Assembly (NCBI GenBank): GCA_015178975.1
Contig: WHVD01000159.1
Span: forward strand, 120,942 to 184,941
From: Hysterangium stoloniferum
Lineage: Eukaryota > Basidiomycota > Agaricomycetes > Hysterangiales > Hysterangiaceae
Length of the DNA stretch: 64,000 nt
Direction: 5' to 3'
Position numbers and translations under genes: made by a program. Each line of letters opens with the position of its first letter. Position 1 is the stretch's first letter. This document shows positions 1-10,708 of the stretch, piece by piece. The notes below the pieces were generated by a model, which worked only from the letters and a program-made list of their open reading frames with translations, made no database searches and had not been told where the DNA came from.

Positions 1-172
1 TGTTATAAGTCCCAGTGTTGCATCAGGAGAGGGATAGATATGTATATATAATCCATTATATCACACTAGACTAATAGGTCCATAGCTCAGTGGTTGAGAG
101 CACTGCTTATATAAAGCTAGAGGTCCTTGGTTCAATCCCAGGCTGGGTCAATTCTTTTCTATACCTTTAACA
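1..172. other. Insertion-like segment with a tRNA-like core, left edge of window
   Basis: The segment begins TGTTA and ends TAACA, and directly abuts the protease-coding remnant of the old chromovirus, which resumes at 173 as the codons after the protease active site. It therefore looks like a short insertion in that element. The terminal TGTTA/TAACA match the ends of the LTRs elsewhere in the window, but the body does not resemble those LTRs and holds a pol III-type unit at 77-150. It could be a TRIM- or SINE-like insertion. The left flank is outside the window, so no target duplication can be tested. Confidence 0.3.
77..150 (+). tRNA. Degenerate tRNA-Ile(UAU)-like gene or tRNA-derived SINE head
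   Basis: The stretch is 74 bases, the usual tRNA length. It has a complete internal A box (TAGCTCAGTGG at 83-93) and B box (GGTTCAATCCC at 129-139), a four-pair D stem (GCTC/GAGC), a five-pair T stem and six acceptor pairs, and TTTT at 155-158 as a pol III stop. The anticodon arm is damaged: only three pairs form, and the base before the likely anticodon is not U. The overall sequence resembles tRNA-Ile with anticodon UAU. I read it as a pseudo-tRNA or SINE promoter rather than a working tRNA. Confidence 0.45.
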
Positions 173-3100
173 GATACCACCTTTGCCACAAAACATAATC
201 TGAAACTCCATTCTGTTCCCACAATCTCTTTGTGTCTGTTTGATGGCACTAGCAACATGGCAATTACTCATGCCTGTGACATGTCTATCTGGTTCCCATG
301 TGGAACATCCCAGATGGTTACATTTTTCATAACACAGTTGGACTCTAGCTGTTTGGTTGTTCTTGGATACAACTGGCTTGTTAAGGAGTGTGTGGAGCTT
401 ATCGGAGGGTTTCCAGAGAAACCTGTGGGAAAGCCAGTAGGACTTGGCTTCAGCTTATACATAGGCTGCACCCTCACGAGATTGTGTCATCCAATTTCAG
501 ATGGGCAGATGGGAATCCTGGGGAGTCTCGGAGTGGTTGGTGGGTTGAGAAGTCGGGGAGTCGGCTGTGGGAATTCCACAGAGGTCGAAGGTTCAGGTGG
601 TGATGAGTTGGAGGTTGAGTAATAGATAGGTCGGAGCCCATGGGCCCCAATGAGGTAAATAGCAGTGTGTTTCAAAGAGGAGATTAGAGCAGAAAATGTG
701 CTGAGATTACTGGGGAGAATCTAAGCTGATTTTCTGACTGGATTGTATGTACAACATCTGCCAGACTATATAGACTGTGGAATGTATGTCATACCAAATC
801 CAGTAATAATGAAATACAAACTGGTAATCATGAAACAAGATAAGTAAACACCAAATTGGTGTTAGGAACAGGATGGAGCAGAGCGGAGTCTGAAATGTGA
901 CAGGTCATTAGACCATAGCGGGAATGGGATGGGAGCAGAGTCCAAAATGTGACAGGTCATTTGACCATAATGGGAACAGGGCTCAGTTAGAGAGCTGTCA
1001 GGTTTTCCAAGTGGGGTCCGGTGACTGATGCATGGGATAGGGTCAGAGATAGACAGGTGTGGGTCCCAGCAGGTATTCCAGTGACTGATACATGAAGTAA
1101 CAAAGGTCAGGCAAAGACAGGTCTGATGTCTGGAGTCTGGCAGGTATTCCAGTAAACCGATAACTGGTGCATGTAGGGTGTGGGTGCATATAGGTTAGTG
1201 CCCAGAGTCCAACGGGTTTTCCGGTCATAACATGGCTCACCTGATATAATCCATTGATTGACTGGGTATTGGGCAGTATAACATTCCAAATTCCCAACAC
1301 TTCTGTTCCTCCTGCAGCATCTAATCTGGCCAGCACCTCTTTAATCTCAATGGCATTTCTGGCTTCTACTGAAACCTCCAAACCTCCAAAAATCTCTCAT
1401 CAATGCTGCAGCATTTGTTAGGATGAGTAAACTGGATGGATCAGTGTTTTTTGATCAGCTTAAAAGTTGATGAAGCATCTGGACATTTTGCAACTCCAGA
1501 ATTATCTGAGCTAAAAGCTGACCTGGAAGGAGTTCCTGAGAAATACCATGAGTTTGCAGATATTTTCAGTAAGCAAAAAGCTGACTGGCTTGTACCACAT
1601 AGGCCTTATGACTTAAAAATTGATATTGAGCCTGGTTCAAACCCTCCCTTAGGACCTATTTACCTGTTGTCCCAATCAGAACTTTTGTCTATTCAGGAGT
1701 TCTTGAATGAACACCTGTCAATAGGTTTTATCCACTTCCACTCATTACCAACTTACTTGATGCCCCACATAAAGCTCAAATTTACACCAAAATAGACCTT
1801 AAACATGCATATCACTTGGTCCGAATTTCTGAAGGCAATGAATGGAAGACTGCTTTCTGCACCCACTATGGATCCTTTGAATGGTTGGTTATGCCTTTCA
1901 ACCTTACCAACACACCTTCTGCTTTTCAACATTTTGTTAATGATATATTTTCTGACATGCTTGATGTATATGTTATAGTCTATTTGGATGACATTTTGGT
2001 AATTTCCAAAGATCCCACTCTTCACAATGAACAAGTCCACGAAGTTTTCTGAAGACTCTGAAAAGAAAATGGTTTTTTTACTAAGCTATTTTGACATGGA
2101 CTCTATTGAATATTTAGGTTTCATTATTGGGCCTGATGGTCTCCATATGGTATGGATGAAACTAAAGTTCAAGTTGTCCATGATTGGCCTGAACTACAGA
2201 AAGTCAAGGATATCCAGTTATTTTTAGGCTTTGCAAATTTCTATTGTTGTTTTATTTGGAATTATTCAGATATTACAATACTGCTCACTTGACTTACCCT
2301 GTGAATCTCAACCAGGGGTTTTTAACGAAAAATGCTGTTCCACCTTTCAGACTTTAAAAAATGCCTTCACTTCCACTCCAATTCTCTCTCATTGAAAACC
2401 TGATGTTCCAATTATTTTGGAAACTGATGCTTCCAATTATGCAATTGCCACAATTCTTTCCATTCAAGATTCTGATGGTGAAATTCACCCAGTTGCATTT
2501 CTTTCCTGGGCACTTTCAATTTCTGAACTCAACTATGACATTCATGATAAGGAACTTTTGGCTATCTTTGAAGCTTATTGGCAGTACTATCTTGAAGGTT
2601 CTGCAATTCTGGTTGACATTGTTACTGACCACAAGAATTTGGAATACATTTCAACTACTATACTTTTGACCAGTCACTAAGCCCAATGGTCCAAATTTCT
2701 CTCTGCTTTCAATATGATTATCCATTTCTGACCCAGACATCTTGGTGGAAAACCAGATACCATGACTTGATAATGGGACATCTATCCTAAAGAGGGGGAA
2801 AGTAACCATGCTATTGTTAACCTACACAATATGAAACTGGTCTTTACAATGCAACAACTTTCCCCATCTATCCAAGTGACTTCTCTCTACCATCCAATTA
2901 TGCATAGCATTATGATTATGGACATTGAGCAACTACATCAAGATATCCTCTCCACACTCACTTCCAATCCCACTCTCAAGCCACACCTAGAAGTTCCCCC
3001 AGATTCCAATTAACCCCAGTGGTCCCAAGACTCTCAAGGTTTCATCCATCGTGATGGATGTATCTACATTCCAGATTCTGACAATCTCCAACTGTGTATG

Positions 3101-4404
3101 TCAGTACAAACACAAACATCCAATCTCTGGACATTATGGCATTAACAATACTCTTGGATTAATCCAAAGAGAATATACTTGGCCCAATCTCCAAGATTTT
3201 GTAACCCAGTTCTGTAAGTCATGCACCACCTGCTTATCCTCTAAATACTAGAGACATAAGCTGTATGGCTTTCTCAAGCAACCTCTGATACTGGAAAAAC
3301 CCTGGAATTCAATTTCTATGGATTTCATCAAACAACTTCCATCTTCCAAAGGCTATACATACATCCATTCTTGTTGTTGTAGACCAATTCTTGAAACAAG
3401 GAATTTTCATACCCACTCACAATACAATCACATCCTTGCAACTAGCAGAACTTTTCATCATTCACATATTTTCCAAACATGGTGTTCCATCTCATGTAAC
3501 TTCCAATTGAGGTTCCAAGCTCATTTCCCATTTCTTCAAGACTCTCAGAAAAGCTCTCAATATGAAATTACACTTCACCTCAGGATATCATCTGGAAGGT
3601 GATGGACAAATGGAACATGTCAACCACACCCTGGAACAATACCTCTGCATTTATTGCAACTATCAACAGGACAACTGGAAATCCCTTCTTCCACTCACAG
3701 AATTTGCCTACAATAACTCTCTGAATACCACTACCAGCATCTCTCCCTTCTTTACCAATAAAGGATGCAATCCTAAACTCACAGTACATCCTTAATGAGA
3801 TCTTGCATCCACTCATGCTCAAGAATTCATTACTGACCTCAATGAGTTACACCAGGAACTTTGGAAAGCTATTTCTTCTGTCCAGGAACATTATCAATGT
3901 TCTGTGCATAAAAACAGAATCCTGCCTCCTAACTTCAAGATTGGAGACTATGTTTTTGTAAAAGCTCAATTCTTCTGAACTACCCAACCTTCCAAAAAAC
4001 TTGCCAAGAAATTCTTAAGTCCTTTTGAGATCATAGCACAAGCTGGCTCACTTTCCTGGACTCTCCAACTTCCCAATAGTATGCAAGCAGTTCATCCCAT
4101 TTTCCACATTTCCATGTTAGAGCCTTGTGTTCCTAACAACATCCCAGAATGTACTCAACCTCTGCCTCCTCTGGTCATCATTGATGGAGAACCCAAATTC
4201 AAAGTTTCCAAGATTTTGGACTCTAAAATCAACTATTGCCAATGTACTTGTAAATTGCTTTATTTATTCAAATGGGCAGGCTACGAAGGTACTGACAAGG
4301 AAACTTCATGGACATTGGGTATGGAACTTGGACATGCTATGGAAATTGTAACTGACATCCACACCACTTATCCTAGTAAACCCAGACCTTTATTGGCACT
4401 CTGA
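173..4404 (+). pseudogene. Gag-Pol polyprotein remnant (protease, RT, RNase H, integrase, chromodomain)
   Basis: Recognisable pieces are: the RT core YLDD motif with the first two residues of the Asp pair intact (about 1978-1995); the RNase H segment ending in the DHKNLEY motif (about 2628); the integrase zinc region CKSCTTC (about 3213); and the HLEGDGQ motif near the integrase C end (about 3590). A C-terminal chromodomain follows at 4200-4330 (LLYLFKWAGYEG). Numerous TGA codons stand where the younger copy has CGA arginine or TGG tryptophan. There is no continuous frame, so no product is expected. The protease part is interrupted by the solo LTR at 379-1232. Confidence 0.85.
379..1232 (-). 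repeat. Solo LTR of the chromovirus family with 5-bp target duplication
   Basis: On the plus strand the segment starts TGTTAAGG and ends GGTCATAACA. Read on the minus strand it matches the 5' LTR at 44066-44905, including the tract followed by GGTGCAGCC-type sequence and the terminal CCTAACA. It is flanked by TGGCT at 374-378 and TGGCT at 1233-1237. The protease coding sequence of the older element continues across the insertion. Its length of 854 bases fits the 832- and 840-base LTRs of the full-length copy. A solo LTR normally results from recombination between the two LTRs of one insertion. Confidence 0.9.
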
Positions 4405-4553
4405 TTTTCCATTCCCTGTCTGTCTGTCTGGTTTCCAACCATTTCTAATCATTTCTGACACTTCCGATACTACTCTCTTTCACAGAAGATTTTTAAGTCA
4501 CAACCAAGACATTTCTTTTTGTGCAAGTCAATTAATTTAAAAAAAAGATACAA

Positions 4554-6300
4554 CTACTTCAGTGTTTCCAGTACTCCAAATCCCTCCTCCACTTCTACTC
4601 CCATCTCATTGGTGATCTCCACTCCAATTTCCACTCCCCTCACCATTTCCTGCACCTCATCATCTTCACTTTCCAGCCTTTCTCCTGACACCCACCTCTT
4701 CTCAACCATATCCACCAACAGACCATTCAGCTCATCTTTTTCCTTATCAGCATATCTTTCAGAAACCACAATTATGCTGATACTGACCATTACCTTCTCC
4801 AAGAATTCATTCTGTTTCTGGAAGTTCTGATTCATCATCTGGAATCCCCTTTCTTGGATGTCATTATGGCACTCTAAGGTCTCTCAAGCCTTCATTAATT
4901 CCATCCCAATGAATACCATTGCATTGACAGTATCTCTGAGGAGTATGATGGTGGCATCATCCACACTTGGCCCTACTGTTTCTGTAGGCTTGGTTGTTTC
5001 CATAGGTTTGGTTGTTTCCAAGGTTTCCACAATTGCTATTTTTCCTGCCTTCTCAACCTTTTGAACTTTTTTTCCTTTTGGAGTCCACTTCATGGCAAGA
5101 GTGCATGGAATCTTGTTTACCATGTGTTATGATCTAAGCTAAAAAGGGGAAGGAGGCTCTAAGTTGGAGGTCTAATGATTGGAAATGAGCTAATCAGGGG
5201 GCTGACAATAGAGATTGTACTAGTTGGGAGGTGCAACTCTATAAATGTAGTGGAGCTTGGCTTCAACATATGTGTTGTGCCCTCATACAAACTGTTAGGG
5301 TGCTCTAGTATTTCAAACAGAGTGGATAGTATGATAGAGATGAAGTTCAACACTTAGCTCAATCAGCCAGGGGGCCAAAATACTAAGAGTCATGAAGTAA
5401 GAGTTTGTGGCTTGCCAAGAATGTCATTGAGAGTATCAAGAAGGGAGGAAAAGGGACTGGGAACTAATAGAGGGTAATCTAAGTCAATTTTTGAACTAAA
5501 GAACTGTAGTATACATGTGAAAGATTTATATTATAATGAGACAGATGACTGGAGGGCCAATCAAAGAAGCAAAAGGTGATGCAGATTATGAGAAGTTGAT
5601 GACAAGGCAGGGAGACTAAATGTAATATACTAAACAATGTTAAAGGGGGTCTGAGGTGGCAAGTGATGTGTAAAGGGGAGAATGGTGACAGGGGAGCAAA
5701 TGGAATGGAAAAACCAAAAGGTTAACTACTATAACCAAACAGGTGTCAGGGGCACTGAAAGTGGTAATACTTAGGGCAGGGGTTCTGATAGTGAGTTGAT
5801 GGTGGACTGTGGGCCCAAAACAGATTGCAGTGGTCCAAAATGACAGGATCCTAACACCACACAGATAACAGGTTCCACCCCATTTTACCTTCTGTCTCCA
5901 ACAAGTAATACCCTGGCTCACACATCAGTGACATGGAACCTTGTGTGCAGTCTCCATATGTTCTGGAGCCCTGGTCTTTTGTTTCTGTTTCAGATATTAG
6001 CCATATTCCAGAACTCTTACAAAATAACTCACTTTTGGACTTGAAGGCCCAGCCTCTTCCTCCTCATCCACTTCATTGGCTTTCTGCTGTTGTTTTTCTG
6101 TTATTGGAGACACATGGAATTTTACCAGATCACTTACCTTTCTGTCCCACTTCTCTTTTAGCTTCTGCTCTTCCACCTCAGCAATCTGCCATTTCTTCTC
6201 CACCTCATCCTGCAACCTCTGATCTTCCACCACCTGTAACCACTCCTTCCTTTTCTCTGCCACCTCTTTCTCCACCTTAATCTGCTCCAACTCACATTTT
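4554..6300 (-). pseudogene. Old copy of the antisense coiled-coil/Zn2Cys6 gene
   Basis: On the minus strand a charged coiled coil (6290-6140) is followed by GTAAGT and an intron ending CAG, an acidic exon (about 6072-6022), GTGAGT and a second intron ending ACAG (about 5986). A third exon then shows a cysteine array with spacing C-x2-C-x6-C-x10-C-x2-C (about 5935-5870). The next cysteine lies beyond a nested LTR at about 5110, followed by a Lys/Glu-rich tail to 4554. Both introns fall at the same places as in the antisense gene at 50157-51169. A TGA lies inside the first CxxC pair, and the LTR at 5125-5856 splits the zinc cluster, so the gene is dead. The retained layout is the main value of this copy. 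Confidence 0.7.
5125..5856 (-). repeat. Second, diverged solo LTR nested in the old antisense gene
   Basis: The plus-strand ends are TGTTATGATC and GGATCCTAACA, giving TG...CA on the minus strand. Internal stretches resemble the chromovirus LTR, for example CTTGGCTTCA followed by a pyrimidine-rich tract and TTTCAAACAGA. The segment splits the cysteine array of the antisense gene. Candidate target duplications are weak (CATGG against TGTGG on the minus strand), consistent with old age. It could be a different LTR subfamily from 379-1232. Confidence 0.55.
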
Positions 6301-6507
6301 CGGAGTGATGGTAAATAAAGGATGACAAATTGACATGCAATTTGTGGTTAAAGAAAGAAAAATTGCTAATCAAATATTTTGGAAGTTTTTATACTCAGAT
6401 CAGCAGCCAAAACTCTCCACTTCCAAACAGCCATTTTTTCACAACACATAATGGATAACTGACAGTTCAATGCTCACTACATAATCACCTCTATGGGACT
6501 TCGGCCT

Positions 6508-6720
6508 AACAGGGAGGTATTGTTACAACCTATTCCCAGATACCTCAATCTTTTGTACTTATCTGTAACTTCTGACCCAACTTCCATCCATGGAACATTT
6601 CCAGTTCCCATACTTCCAAACCTGATCCTTGTTCCACATTTGTTAACTTGTCCATTGACAAGTATTCATTCATTTGCTTGTTGGATTCCCATTTCGGAAT
6701 ACCTCCCCTAATCCATCATG
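6508..6720 (+). repeat. Polypurine tract and 3' LTR fragment of the old chromovirus
   Basis: GGGACTTCGG, then a purine-rich AGGGAGGTAT, precede TGTTACAACC at 6521. This matches the polypurine-LTR junction of the younger copy at 51358-51390 (GGGACTTCGG, AGGGAGGGTAC, TGTTATGACC). The LTR body is strongly diverged and fades after about 6718. Just beyond, 6722-6810 can be read as a short acidic C-terminal tail (EDSDSSDDSEE then stop), possibly the end of an unrelated broken gene. Confidence 0.6.
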
Positions 6721-7508
6721 CTATTTTACCATACCCAATTGGTTATTGGAAGGCAGAAGGAAAAAGCTCACATTGAGGACTCAGATAGCTCTGATGACAG
6801 TGAAGAGTAATTACAAACAATGTATATGATAGTACTTGAATATTATTGATTGACATTCAATGATTTGAGAGAATGGTTTAGTACCATCCGCTCAGACTCT
6901 GCTCAGACTCCACCAAGAGCTAAGCTATAAATGGTTCAGAGTGATATCCACTCGGAGTCCATGCAGACTTTAGTCGGACTGATCGGATTGATCGGACTAT
7001 TTGTTGGATAGCTCGGACTTTGGTCGGACTCCACTAAGACTCCACGCGGACTGCTCGGACTCCAATTGGAGTGCACTAGTACTCGTGGGGGAGTGTAAAT
7101 TACATGATTTTGGAGATAAAAGTCAACTTGACTGAGCCTTGTTTGCTTTGCTCCAGTCTGTGACAAGCCCTTAACAATATATCAACCATTTGCCTCAGTT
7201 CCAAAGAAGTTCGAAGAAGTTCATACATACATCTAAAAGGCTTAATGAAATAGATGTCTATACCGATTCTTCTTCCTGTTTGAAACTGCTCGTTGTACCG
7301 TGTCTAACACAAACGCAAGTATATGCCCAAACTACTAGTAGGCAGAAGTCGCTCAAACTTGAAGAGATATTATTGCCTGCTATTATGTCGTTACGTCGTT
7401 ACAAATAATGATGGGTTGTCGCGAATTTTAGCTTTTATTTCTATTTTTCCTCTACCTGGTTACGTGATCGTTTCGCCACTAATATACCTTACTACCTGGT
7501 TATAAGCA
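6721..7508. other. Intergenic; CGGACT-rich stretch and flank of the kinase unit
   Basis: No gene is supported. Between about 6885 and 7075 the heptamer TCGGACT and close variants (CTCAGACT, GCGGACT) recur about ten times at irregular spacing. The LTRs of the chromovirus are also rich in GGACTCC, so this may be a scrambled LTR remnant. From about 7140 the sequence has a diverged duplicate at 14470-14720, so this flank belongs to the repeated kinase-phosphatase unit. Confidence 0.4.
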
Positions 7509-8933
7509 CTATACGGAGGCTGCAGGGGGAGGACGAAGCATCCCCTCTAAATCATCAGCGGAAGGCCGCTTCTCTGCTTGTATACTCCAACATGAGCTCA
7601 TGAAATTCCATAGTGAGTCCTCTAACCCTCGTTCCGTAACTTCCGGACCTGGACGACTAGGTAAAACAGGACCTGATGGCGAAACAATATTCATTAGCAC
7701 CACAAGATCATTGGGATGATAAAAGTAGGGGACCCGATCCGTAAATATTTCAAGCATGGTCATCGCGAAAGCCCATATATCGCTGGTGAGCGTGAATTTC
7801 GAGGGATCGTTGGGTGGGCAAAGAAGTTCTGGAGCCATCCAGCGAATTGTGCCGACGTTTTCCAAAGCGGTGGATGACGAAAGATTCGTCGACCATAGGT
7901 GTGTGGACAAACCCATGTCTCCGAGGACTGCTCGTCTATCTTCGTCGATGAAAATATTCGCCTGTGACTTATGAGACGGGACGGTGCCAATATGAGATCT
8001 GGTAATACTCACGCCCTTGATATCACCGTGTGCTATTGGTGGGCGGTGGTTGTGCAAGTATTGGATTGCGCACGAAACCTCATGAAGCTATCATTATTTC
8101 CAATTAATGTTATAGTGTTCAAGACCCTAGTGAAAACAACATACCAGAGCAATCCGATCGACGGCTTGAGCATCGCTTCTCTTCAGAAAACTGCATGCTG
8201 TGCCATTGACCATCCATTTAGAAACCATGGTATAGACAGTCCAGTCCGGTCCTTCATCCAAAATACCCACAAGCTGGAGAATATTTTCATGACGAAGTTG
8301 GGACCATGTTATTATTTCGCGTTTCCATGCCTGTATCGCGGCCAAAGCAAAACGAATTGAGATAGGTATGACACATACGTTTAAGTCTTTACCCGGTGTT
8401 TCTTTGCTGATACATCTGCCGGCTCTGTGCTGCCCGCAAACCTACGGAAACGCTTTAGGGCGACGACTTTGCCTAAATATTCTGCTTTGTAGATATCTGA
8501 GAAACCGCCATGGTCAACAGGAAACCTTGAGATACAGGTAAAGTCCGATTTTAAAAGGAATATACGGTTCGGCAGAGTGTCCACTGCCAAGGATAGCTTT
8601 CGTAAAGCCTTGTAGGCTGTCTGTTTTAAATCATGTGCATCCTTCATCAGCCGTTCATCCATGTCCGCATGCTGAAACTACACAAATAATGAATCCAAGT
8701 GCTTGGAAACAGAACGTACAGACCTGATACAATTGGTCAACTAGGACCCGTGCAGAAGCACCTCTGAGCTTCATGCTCTGTTCATATTTGCCGTGCAGGA
8801 GGGCACGTCGCACAGTGTGGGCCAGGCGGAGATTCCGGAGGAATATCGCCTCCGAATCCCTGTAGAGCAACAAAGTCAACATGCAGACAATATACCTTGC
8901 AACAACCAAATCAACCTCAGGTGCCAGAATACC
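7509..8933 (-). CDS. Protein kinase, TKL-like (unit 1), readable through six exons
   Basis: Six exons join in frame with canonical GT-AG introns: 8896-8933, 8724-8859, 8393-8677, 8145-8330, 8013-8087 and 7509-7961. They give 390 residues to the stop. A helical N-terminal part precedes the kinase domain. Counting from the first supported exon, the glycine loop is degenerate (HGGFSDIY, about residue 114) and the ATP lysine sits in VALK (133). The catalytic loop is HGDIKGAN (235-242). The metal motif is DMG in place of DFG (255-257), followed by GTIRWMAPE and a late RPSADD. The first exon upstream of 8933 could not be fixed: an open stretch to 9058 is conserved in unit 3 but does not join in phase. 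The gene lies directly downstream of the phosphatase at 9082-10708 on the same strand. Substrate and pathway are unknown. Confidence 0.78.
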
Positions 8934-9081
8934 CTAAGCATACGGCCAATAAACCTGATCTTTGCCCGGATAACGTTACCACGCCTTTTGGTTATCAACG
9001 GCTGATTCAGCTCTTCAGACGTACAACAGTCTAATATCGCCAACACCATCTCTTTCACTGGTTAATTAGTCAAATCCAAAT

Positions 9082-10708
9082 TTAAACATCCATGGCAAAA
9101 CAAAAGGAACAGCTACTCTTTTCTCCTACCAAGGGCAAACTCCATGAAAAGACATCCTGAAAGCCGGGCAACCCATACGGATGGGGGGAAGCACTAAATT
9201 GGCAAATATTCATCACTTGGCCTCCATATTTGAATATCGCTGCGTTGTTGTTATTCACGTCGAGATAATTAGGCGCGGAAAATAACGTGATGACAGCCGG
9301 AAATCCTGTCGCTGCTGCCTTGCGGTACAATCGGTATCTGAAAAATCAGGTCATACGTTCCTCAGCCCCCAAAGGGAAGCTGCAAAGCGGCTTACCCGGC
9401 ATCCTGTGTTTCATGCGCCCTTATTATACAAAGTAAACCAGTTCTTTCCAAGAATTCAGACACTGCATGGTATCTAGAACACCATTAGTTCTCGCATATG
9501 CCACAAATTAACTACATACGTGAAAAAAAAAGAACGTTCCCTGACGTTATTATGGAGAAAACATGCTTGTGGATTTTTCTCCTTTCCAAAATTTTCGACA
9601 GGGTCGGACCAAAGGATATCACACATTAGACCATGTATAGGCGGTTCCTGGAAGCGACTGATCTACAAAAAGACTGAACCTCTGTCCAATCTTTACAGAC
9701 GAGATGACCCACCTTCCCTACATCATCCATAGTCTGTAGCTCTGGCGAAATCCCACCATGAATACATAAAAATGCTTTGTTCAAAATCGATGCCAGAGGA
9801 AGGGCGCAGAAGGACTGCATGCAAGCTTCGTATATACGTTCAGAATATTTGTGCGAACACTCAAGCTTGAATGTAAAATGATCCATTGAATGGTGGGATT
9901 CGTGACTTCCGCGTAGGAGGAAAATGGATTCCGGAAAGCACATTTTTAAAGCCCAAATATATAATACGCACTAAATTCAAAAAGATCAATATGATGACAT
10001 CAACGCTTAGCTTGAGGCACACCTCGATGCTGAAATAGCCGCTATCCACATAATTACCCAGGAATAGATACCTCGTCTCCACTGGATTCCCGCCTATTTC
10101 AAAGACTTTCATGAGATCGTACTAAGAAAAATATTTACATCAAATTAGCATATATTATGCTAGATATCACACTGACATATTGACCACGGATATCACCACA
10201 TACTGTAAGCATATCATCAAATGACCGATTTCGAAAAATGATTACTGATTTACATACTTATTACAGGTGCATCAATCTCTAAAACGTTAGATTCTTCTTT
10301 TAAGACGTTCGTTGCCTTCTCAAGAATGTATAAGGCCTGGCCCTCAGCCAAACGTCCCTCGTTGTAAAAATGAGCCTTCAGAAAATCTAGATTGGGCTTC
10401 GAAGGATCGTTAGGCGAGAAGAACTGCTCGTCTGTCGGGAGCTTTGCCGTAGGAGGGGGGACCTAATAACATAGTGTGCCACAAAGTAGAGAAACAAACG
10501 AATTATGGTACAAATCCCCATTTTTCTCATCGGCACAACGATAAAAGAAAGTAAAAGCAATCATGCCACAGACCTCTTTCATAAACCGTTCCGTTGTCGA
10601 AACGGTCGAGCCACCCCCAAATGGATACAGCGTTGTATAGTCAATCTTTGGAACAGGTGGACGTGGTTTATCTCGTCTTTGAGATACAATACTGTTGAAC
10701 TGGGACAT
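9082..10708 (-). CDS. Calcineurin-A-like phosphatase, likely catalytically dead (unit 1)
   Basis: Eight exons join in frame: 10574-10708, 10258-10462, 10177-10202, 10023-10121, 9713-9970, 9520-9662, 9396-9473 and 9082-9337, encoding 399 residues. The order and wording follow the calcineurin catalytic subunit (PP2B), including [44 protein letters not shown] and FSAPNYLDV. Key active-site residues differ. The GDIHG motif is GDIRG (117-120), GDYVDRG is GNYVDSG (144-150) and RGNHE is RGSHE (175-179), so two or three metal ligands and the arginine are lost. The C terminus stops just after SLPLVGEK, so the calcineurin-B-binding helix, calmodulin-binding site and autoinhibitory peptide are absent. 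It could be a pseudoenzyme or an early pseudogene that has kept its frame. The start is the ATG shared with unit 3; upstream in-frame ATGs exist at 10714 and 10771. Confidence 0.8.

Larger units (their letters stand above)
173..6720 (+). mobile_element. Old, degenerate chromovirus (Ty3/gypsy), 5' end missing
   Basis: This is a diverged relative of the full-length element at 44066-52212. In order it keeps a piece of the protease domain (173-378 and 1238-1300), reverse transcriptase (about 1436-2230), RNase H (2400-2780), integrase (3050-3800), chromodomain (4080-4404), the antisense gene (6300 to 4554, minus strand), a polypurine tract and a 3' LTR fragment from 6521. Every frame is broken by stops and indels. 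CpG dinucleotides are almost absent over 1400-4400, whereas the younger relative keeps many, as expected for long-term methylation and deamination. Two solo LTRs (379-1232 and 5125-5856) are nested inside. The right end cannot be placed exactly. Confidence 0.88.

Noticed and set aside
4858-5064. Plus-strand Ser/Val-rich frame in the old element
   Set aside because: It is the shadow of the antisense gene tail, which has a counterpart in the younger copy; the plus-strand reading does not.
8934-9058. Straight extension of kinase 1 through the frame starting at 9058 (MKEMVLAILDCC)
   Set aside because: Conserved in unit 3, so it may be coding, but it enters the next exon in the wrong phase by any GT-AG join I could find; left out of the CDS.
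9340-9520. Apparent stop codons and short frames suggesting the unit 1 phosphatase is broken
   Set aside because: They fall in introns; GTATGT...TCTAG and GTAAGC...TTTCAG joins give a continuous frame that matches calcineurin order.
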